A DNA stretch of 64,000 bases, from positions 526,656 through 590,655 of the forward strand of contig NMRB01000053.1 in NCBI GenBank assembly GCA_002633025.1, in the 5' to 3' direction. The first letter of the stretch is position 1. Each line of letters opens with the position of its first letter. Below, piece after piece: positions 56,478-64,000 of this stretch. Made by a program: the position numbers and the translations under genes. Under the pieces are notes generated by a model. The model saw nothing but the letters and a program-made list of their open reading frames with translations. It ran no database searches and was not told where the DNA came from. This stretch comes from Notospermus geniculatus (lineage: Eukaryota; Nemertea; Pilidiophora; Heteronemertea; Lineidae).

Positions 56478-58339
56478 GGTTGAAATCTATCGACAGAATG
56501 ACACGTTTTAATTTCTAACATCGGGAAAAATCCTGGAGTTTTGATCAACGATTTCCGAGCTCCTCGAACAAGAAGAGTACTTTTATTCAGGGTGGCAGCA
56601 AAAAGAACTCCCCGGTTCATTTAATTTTCAATTAACGGGTCAATCATTCCCACTGACACCAGTAATATAACCAAGGAATTTCCCTCCGTCTGATCAAGCA
56701 AGAGTTCCATAGGCTCGCAAATAAACAAATATGACGTCAAAACATGCGGATGTTTAGCAAATCACACAAAAAAACAATACTCAGACGGTTCAGACTTGTA
56801 TTACTGTAAAGAATGCTCAGAAATAAAAACTGGTGATGGAAAAATTAAGTCGGCGACTGAGTTAAAGGTATGGCCTCCGCTCAGCACGACACCCCAAGGA
56901 CATGCTTCATTCATCATCCAGACACCAAGACCTCTGAATCTCAGTAGGCCTAAACCTTCCTTGATCGCTGGAGTTGACCATCAAGAAGAGGACAAAAGAC
57001 AAACTCCAGAAAGCTAACACAGTAGCAGCTTAAACTATGTATTCCGTCAGACTGACTTCATATCATTACGGGTTATCGCATCTTTACCAAACTTTAGACT
57101 TTCTGCCCGAGCGACAACAATCCAGTGACAGACGAGACAGACTCGTCACAATGTGTAAGCATCCACAAACCTTGTTTTACCAATGATTTTTGGACGTTGG
57201 CACCGAATTTCTTTCAGTGCTCTCCGACATTCGCCAATCGTCTTCGACCGATGGCCCCATGCAGACAGGGTACGGACGTTACTGGCAAACGACGTTGGAC
57301 TTTTGAAGCGTACATGCATGAAGGGAGAGTTTAGGGTGTCTATGCAGCATCAAATTTAAATATCCGAAACGGTTCGACAGAAGTACCCAGTATTTGACAT
57401 TTGGGGCAGGAGTTAGTGACGGTAACGCGGTTGATGGCAGCAACAAATCTAGATTACCAATCTTTCTGTCAATTCGTACACTAGCACAAGAATGTAAAGT
57501 TGACCCATTTAAGTTGTGAAAATAAGATAACGAAGTTATTGTCTTCCAATTTTCTGAGTAAATTGTTTTTTTCAGGCGACCTGTCGATCATAATTTATGA
57601 AAGTACTACTTGATGTGTCACTCTTGATAAAAACTTCTGAAGTATCACGTTCATGTTCCGTGATTTCTGGAAGTCAATGGGACGGGGACCGCATGATGGT
57701 TTTCAGTGCGCCAAGTCAACATACAATGAAGGATACCTTTTTTTCAATTTTCGTCCCCAGTCAAGCTGTTATTATTTACTCCGCCAGCAACCCTGACAAC
57801 GCCATCAGGATGTTACAATATAGGCCTATAGGCCTATGTATGTAAAAATACCGGTCATACTGAAGAAAGCAAGAAACCGATGGTGTTCTTTAAAATCAAT
57901 TTAATTTCAAAAGACACAAATCATTGATTATCATTATTAAATTATCTTCCAAGAGAGGTACTGAGTGAGACCTGTCGCAATGAAGATGAAACAGAAATTG
58001 TTCCCTGCGACGTCATATTCGGAACAACATCTGACATCTGTTGGTGGCCAATCAAATCAGATGGGGCAACAAGCCAAATTCTCACATGAGGATAAGCAAC
58101 CTCATTTGCTTTCAACCTGTCTGAATAACAGGCATATCATATCAACCTTTCTATCATTGTCTTGTAAAACCTTTCTCTCCACATCTTTCACTGACAGTAT
58201 TTCATCATGTTGGAGGGCCAGCACACTGACATAAGGACCAAGAAGCCCACTGATAACTGGGCATATTCATGCCACAGTTAGTTCCCAGTAGTTCATTCCT
58301 GACATCTGCCAGCACACCATTTAACTGGCAATCCCTGAA
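56478..58339. other. Spacer upstream of pLGIC gene
   Basis: Should hold the promoter and 5' UTR of the ion channel gene near 56.5 kb. No further gene was recognised. 57817-57840 has tandem ATAGGCCT words. Confidence 0.45.
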
Positions 58340-60064
58340 TTCTCACTTACCACTTGCTACTTCAAGAAATTCTCTCAGACCAATCAGCTCACATGATCAT
58401 TAACAGTCCAACAACCCCAACATTCTCATCAATCCCTGCTTCAGCCAATGGTATTTTCAGGTCCAATGCAATAACACCAACTTTTCTCCTAGCACAAGAA
58501 GTCATCACCATCATATGCTTCAGAAGCAGCACACTGTAGTGGGGTCATGTGCCCAAAAGGCCAATAGCTTTCCATGGCAACTCATGTCTCTTTTTCTGGC
58601 ATCCCTCAGCACCAATTTCACAATGGCTCTTGGAAACCACCACTAATCAACTGGGCATCACCATACACAAACCTGGTTAGCATCCTCCCAGCAGAACCTT
58701 GGAATGCTTTACTGGGCTGGGGTTATTTCTGCAGGCAACATGTATACATTGAACCAGGGCATGTCTCTTCTAGTGTCATCAAGCCATGGCCATTTAGGCT
58801 GCTCCATTTACAAACATGTGTACACAGTAGAACCAGCTGAACACACATCCACGCATTACAGCCAACTCTCTGGGAATCTTCAATCGACATGATCAAATGA
58901 CTGAATTTCAACTCTGATTTTGAGAGATCATGTAAGTGTATTGACGAACCTGACTGAAGTCCTCCCCACCTGTACACATGCATATATAATATGCACAAAG
59001 TAAAATAATTCCATAAAAAAGACGTGAAGTATTTGCTAGGTAAGTTCTCCATACTCTGAGACTCCATGATTAGGAGAGCCAAGTCGTATAACACCAACAG
59101 AACGATCCTTGGAGGCGGTTACTAAATCTGGGCAGGGTCAAGGGAAAGCTAGGACATGTTAGGATAGTCAGGGTCAAGTCAGCATTCATCGAAAATTCCC
59201 TNTTCTCACTTACCACTTGCTACTTCAAGAAATTCTCTCAGACCAATCAGCTCACATGATCATTAACAGTCCAACAACCCCAACATTCTCATCAATCCCT
59301 GCTTCAGCCAATGGTATTTTCAGGTCCAATGCAATAACACCAACTTTTCTCCTAGCACAAGAAGTCATCACCATCATATGCTTCAGAAGCAGCACACTGT
59401 AGTGGGGTCATGTGCCCAAAAGGCCAATAGCTTTCCATAGCAACTCATGTCTCTTTTTCTGGCATCCCTCAGCACCAATTTCACAATGGCTCTTGGAAAC
59501 CACCACTAATCCATTGGGCATCACCATACACTAACCCGGTTAGCATCCTCCCAGCATAACCTTGGAATGCTTTACTGGGATGGGGTTATTTCTGCAGGCA
59601 ACATGTATACATTGAACCAGGGCATGTCTCTTCTAGCGTCATCAAGCCATGGCCATTTAGGCTGCTCCATTTACAAACATGTGTACACAGTAGAACCAGC
59701 TGAACACACATCCACGCATTACAGCCAGCTCTCTGGGAATCTTCAATCAACATGATCAAATGACTGAATTTCAACTCTGATTTTGAGAGATCATGTAAGT
59801 GTATTGACGAACCTGACTGAAGTCCTCCCCACCTGTACACATGCATATATAATATGCACAAAGTAAAATAATTCCATAAAAAAGATGTGAAGTATTTGCT
59901 AGGTAAGTTCTCCATACTCTGAGACTCCATGATTAGGAGAGCCAAGTCGTATAACACCAACAGAACGATCCTTGGAGGCGGTTACTAAATCTGGGCAGGG
60001 TCAAGGGAAAGCTAGGACATGTTAGGATAGTCAGGGTCAAGTCAGCATTCATCGAAAATTCCCT
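58340..60064 (+). repeat. 862-base near-identical direct repeat joined by one N
   Basis: 58340-59201 and 59203-60064 have exactly equal length and differ by a handful of substitutions. A single N (59202) separates them. Each contains the final coding exon of the WD40 gene on the minus strand. This pattern fits two haplotypes of one contig end placed in tandem, more than a biological duplication. Confidence 0.85.
59036..59127 (-). pseudogene. Second copy of WD40 gene last exon
   Basis: Same exon as 59899-59990, with its CCCTGCCCAG acceptor and stop codon (59038-59036) intact. It lies beyond the stop of the main model, so it is either redundant assembly sequence or an alternative terminal exon. 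It is not broken. I list it here only because the gene model does not need it. Confidence 0.6.
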
Positions 60065-62988
60065 ACAATGAACTCCTTTCATCATGTTCATTGCTACATA
60101 ACTGGATCAGTAACTATGATATCAAAAGGCCTGATAAGGGAACAGCAAATGTTACATGTACTGGACTCGTACTACCACTTATACTAGCAACCTGAAATCT
60201 TCAAATTCAAAAGGATACACTCATCATATGGTGAAACATCCATGTCCTCAACATCACCTTTGTGTTTGAATAAAGTTCCTAAATACTCATGATGATCTGG
60301 CCAGCGGCGATACCTTCGTATCACACCGCCATCACAAGCAGAGTAAAGTAAACTGCCATTTGAGGTGTATCTAGAGAAGAAAGGAATGAATGAATTTAAC
60401 TGGTGATAAAATGGAAGACTGACTGTGGTATGGACGTCTTCATCCTGCTATCCAATCTAATTTACTTCAGCTCACATAATGATTTTTATACCTAAGTTTC
60501 CATATTGGAGAATCACCATTCTCTTTAAGTTCTTCCTGGACACCAGCCTCTGGTACATATGCAGATGAGTGTTTTCCACCAAGCATCACCAAGCCTAAAA
60601 ACAATGCATGAACTCGATGAGGATGTGGTCTGATTACCCCATAATAGCTGCAATCATCAGCTTGCTTAAAAGGACACATGACATGATGGGTACCGAGATC
60701 AAAAGCTGTTTTTTACATGAACTTGAGCTAAATAACATGAACATCCGTCATTACATCCCAACTTCATGGGAAAAAGAAAAGACCAAAAATACATATCAGT
60801 CTACTCACTAGTAAAACCATCATCCACTGCAGAACCAAAGTTTTCTGGTGTGGGGCATAATGTGTTGAGACCTTGTCCTACTCCTGTTGAAAGCAGTGCC
60901 TTACCATCAAATGTACAGATCTGAAATATATATCCACCCAGGATCACATCATTGCTACTGTGTGGAACAATTCAACTTCACTTCACCAGGACAAAATACC
61001 TAACGACTGCAAACTCATAGAATGCAAACTCATACAGAACTCTCGTAACATGGTGGCTCTCATAATTACCATACATGTTAATTACTTACTTTCAAGAAAC
61101 CGTCTTGTGCGACAGACATGAGGGCACGTTGGTTCTTTCCCCACGGCCAACTCTCATGGACAAATATAACATCCCTGATGGTTCCTGTGTGAAGCTAGAA
61201 CAAGGAAAAAATGCTCTTAAGAATGTTTTGAAAACAGTCTTGAGGACAGAGAGGCAAGCTCAGTTCCTAGTATGCTTTCATCAAACAGCAAAAGTACCAT
61301 TGCTTTATCACACAGTGCCATGGAAAACTGATTGACAGTTTTTTCTGCCTTGATATCACTGGCAGTCTATTCCAGATAGTGACTTCGACTTTGATGTTTG
61401 AAAGGGCCAGAAAAACTGCATTTCTAAATGCCCAGTTTTAGGATGTTGGAACATACTTCATTGATGAAATCTAATGGAAGAGGCATTCGGAAATCAAACA
61501 GAGTGAGACCCTGAAAAAAACAAATGAAAATAACAGTTTACTAATGTTACATTTAATATGGCATTAGAATAATTGAAAGCCATGCAGAGCACAATATAAG
61601 ACACATGGTGTCGTTTACCGGTAATGGCAAAATCTATCACACTATATCTGAAGTTTCATTTCTTCCCCTGCCCCCTTCCCTATCTGATCGCCGACTATAA
61701 ATTCATCCAAGGAAAGATCCGACTCTATGACAAACAGTGTGCCGTACCTTCCCATTGACACAGCAGCACACAGCCATATTTGGTGTGATTGGATCAGCTG
61801 CAAGCCCTGTGCGATCTCGACCATTAAAGGCACCTGGGAAATGAAGAAAAGAGGACAGTTAATGGTAACAGTGAGCTCTCCTGGCAGTTCGTAGAATGCC
61901 TGGTCTGAATACCAGTAACTCTAATCAACATTTAGCAAAGACACTATTTACTTACAATTATCATAGGAGATAACTTGTTCCCCACGTTCTACATCAATCA
62001 ACGCCAAGCGTCGAGCAGTGGTTGTAGCAAGGATCTGGAAAAGCATAGATGTAATTTTAATTTCCATACACTATGGCCAGTTTCTTACAGCACAAATCAA
62101 ACAATTTGCTGTCAACTGTGTGACCTACTTGACCTACTGGTACACCCGTATTTCTGGATATAATACCGACTCATTCAAAGCTAGTCATCCTTTGAACGGT
62201 CTTTTCCATGATCGTGATGATAAACAGATAAAGAGATTCCATGGCCTAGTGGCACAGCACGCAAATGACAAATACAGAAGTTGTACCAACCTTCATGCCA
62301 TCACTTGTGAAACGGACTGCATTGATATTCCTGGCAAGGCTTACAGTGGTGATCTGAGGAAGAAGATTAATGCAGTTTATGGACTGGTCATTGACTCATG
62401 CAGATGCACACTGAGCTATTACTTGTCCCGCTATTATATTAGATATAGCCTTTGAAAGATACCAGTGAAAAATGTGCAACATCAGACCAGCACAACATGC
62501 AGAGTAACTGAGAAAAACTCACTGCATAGCTTTGGATGAATTCATACTTTTTTGCTGAGTACAAGTTGACCTTTCCATCATAGGCCCCAGAGCAGAACAA
62601 GTACCGATCCTGGAATACAAAAACAGATACAGGAAACACATAGGGTCGTATTTTAGAACGTTCCTTAACGTTAAGGTCGACCTTAAATCTATTGTAAAAC
62701 CATCGACAACAATAGATTGAAGGTGGACCTTAATGTTAAGCAATGTTCTAAAATACGGCCCCTAGACAGAATTGGTGCTGTATTTGTTGATTTCATTGGT
62801 CCAAATACTATTAGTTAGATCAGGCACAATGACCTTTCCTTTGTTTGGTGACACTTGCTGCTGACACTGATTTAGAATTACATGTAGGTCAGTCTGTTGA
62901 CGATTTTACGAACCTTTGGATGAAAAGCCACACCCCGAACACTTCCTTGATGATATTTGAGAAATCGCACACTGCCTTCTTGTTGCAT
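59899..62988 (-). CDS. WD40-repeat protein, 335 residues
   Basis: Eleven exons: 62988-62914, 62609-62523, 62353-62291, 62034-61956, 61833-61748, 61510-61457, 61194-61090, 60920-60809, 60594-60492, 60370-60219 and 59990-59899. All are GT-AG with agreeing phases, giving one open frame of 336 codons. Repeat-like blades are visible: SVRFLKYHQGSVRGVAFHPK then YLFCSGAYDGKVNLYS; INAVRFTSDGMK then ILATTTARRLALIDV; GTIRDVIFV then FLKICTFDG; YTSNGSLLYSACDGGVIRRY; and GDVEDMDVSPYDEYLVTASK. Conserved-looking non-repeat words include GLTLFDFRMPLPLDFINE and RRYRRWPDHHEYLG. It has no signal peptide or membrane span. I do not recognise the subfamily. A beta-propeller scaffold is the only safe statement. The start ATG is in good position but an upstream coding exon is possible. 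Confidence 0.88.
62643..62762. mobile_element. MITE in first intron of WD40 gene, TA target site
   Basis: 120 bases with inverted arms of about 50 bases, GTATTTTAGAACGTTCCTTA on the left and its near complement on the right, ending CGGCCCC. TA lies on both sides (62641-62642 and 62763-62764). It sits between WD40 exons 1 and 2. Confidence 0.8.
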
Positions 62989-64000
62989 GGTGAAGGGTGT
63001 GTGAAAAAAACTTCCAAGATTGTTTTTACTGTTCCATCATTGGAACAGAGATGAGTTCATGGTTCCATTAGAGCAGCCTGAACACAACTTGATACTGGTA
63101 GCAGTGACAAAGGTTTGGGATCTCATCACAACTTATAAAATTACCTGAAAAGATGCAACATAAGTCGACTGAAATATGGAACAGCTCATCCAAGTCAAGA
63201 TACCATTCACAGAACTTAAGATAACTGACCCTAAAGAATGAGATGTGCAAATGTGACCGCATTTACGATAGACCTAGAAGTATATCGCATGATTGATAGG
63301 CCTACTATCGAATTGGCTATTCCTAGCCCTAATATTAAAAAGATAAAGCCTAGGCCTAGATATGAAATGCCAGGTAGGCCTAGGTGTTAGCTATAAACAT
63401 AGGCCTAGGCGTAACCATATTTTTGCCTCCATCCATCACATCCCATTGGCATTAGGCCTATATGACATACGCCAGGATATGGTAGGCCTACGCCATACGG
63501 CTAGGCCTAGGCCTAGGCATAGTAGAAAGCAAGCAAGTGACTGTGAGGAACACACCAGAGGCCTATGCATTTATGCCAGCAGTGAAAGGATGGCTGGCTA
63601 CATTCATCTGTGTGCCTCTACTGTGGCTTCTGTGGCTTCTGGTGGTCATGTGGTTGTGTTGTGTTTTGTTGTGGATTGACTGACAAAAAACGACCAAGAT
63701 ATTAATCAACAGTACTGCTGATGTATGTCTTTTTTTCATAAAAGAAATAACGCATACTCTAAATGCAAGTTAACACAATAATGGTGTTTATTTTTCTTGA
63801 ATTAGGGAGTGAATAAAGCGACTTTATAGAGCAGAAAACAGCTGATATTTTGAGGGGAGAATCAGCAGTGGGCTAAGCGCCACCTATGGAGCATTGTTGG
63901 CATCAAATCTAGGGAACAATCTGCGGACAATATTATGGTATTCAACTTGTTTCCCAGTGAAATATGTATCATCCGTAAAGATGACCCTTTATTAATTCTA
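62989..64000. other. Upstream of WD40 gene; no further gene seen
   Basis: Contains the presumed leader of the WD40 gene, then an AGGCCTA-rich segment (listed separately) that may be its promoter region. The open frame at 63362-63679 (+) reads through this repeat-rich sequence and shows no domain. Confidence 0.4.
63287..63530. repeat. AGGCCT-word cluster
   Basis: At least ten AGGCCT palindromes occur in about 240 bases, some fused as CTAGGCCTAGGCCTAGG. It lies a few hundred bases upstream of the WD40 start codon. Similar smaller clusters occur at 51.4-52.4 kb, 37.9-38.3 kb and 57.8 kb. Confidence 0.8.

Noticed and set aside
62018-62455. 145-residue plus-strand frame
   Set aside because: Overlaps two minus-strand WD40 exons (62034-61956 and 62353-62291) that have agreeing splice phases. 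It shows no domain.
1-64000. CRISPR arrays, bacterial-type operons or defence islands
   Set aside because: Sequence is animal nuclear DNA with spliced genes. No regularly spaced repeats were seen.

Overview
The window is eukaryotic nuclear DNA from an animal. Four genes are intron-rich with GT-AG boundaries, there is a metazoan replication-type histone H1 gene, and the gene families present (L1-type cell adhesion, Cys-loop receptor, ZNFX1, TMEM86, WD40) are animal or broadly eukaryotic. Short palindromic words such as TAGGCCTA and TACATGTA recur throughout, and the spacers are full of small inverted-repeat elements. My best guess is a marine invertebrate, perhaps a hemichordate or echinoderm, but this is a weak inference from base composition and gene content. 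It is a draft assembly: there are two long N runs (24072-24206 and 36009-36850) and several single N bases. At two single Ns and at the first N run the flanks are near-identical direct repeats, which looks like unmerged haplotype ends.

Layout. 0-28 kb is gene-poor. It holds one intronless histone H1 gene (879-1535) with a TATA box and the histone 3' stem-loop, followed by many non-autonomous DNA transposons, including a 1.13 kb element with long terminal inverted repeats carrying CACGTG arrays. 28.2-41.6 kb (+) is an L1/neuroglian-like fibronectin type III gene, reconstructed here from eight exons plus one that is probably lost in the N gap. It appears to lack Ig domains and to end in a GPI-signal-like tail. 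43.1-43.75 kb (+) is a TMEM86-type lysoplasmalogenase. 44.5-51.1 kb (-) is a ZNFX1-like SF1 helicase with NF-X1 zinc fingers and an RZ finger split by one intron. 52.8-56.5 kb (-) is an eight-exon Cys-loop receptor subunit with a very unusual M2 pore helix. 59.9-63.0 kb (-) is an eleven-exon WD40 protein whose last exon is also present in a second, probably artefactual copy.

The genes do not form an operon or an obvious pathway. The adhesion-like protein and the ion channel would both act at the cell surface. ZNFX1 relatives act in RNA surveillance and antiviral or small-RNA pathways, TMEM86 acts on ether lipids in membranes, and H1 acts in chromatin. All spliced models were built by hand from reading-frame continuity, splice-site sequence and intron phase. 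They need transcript support.
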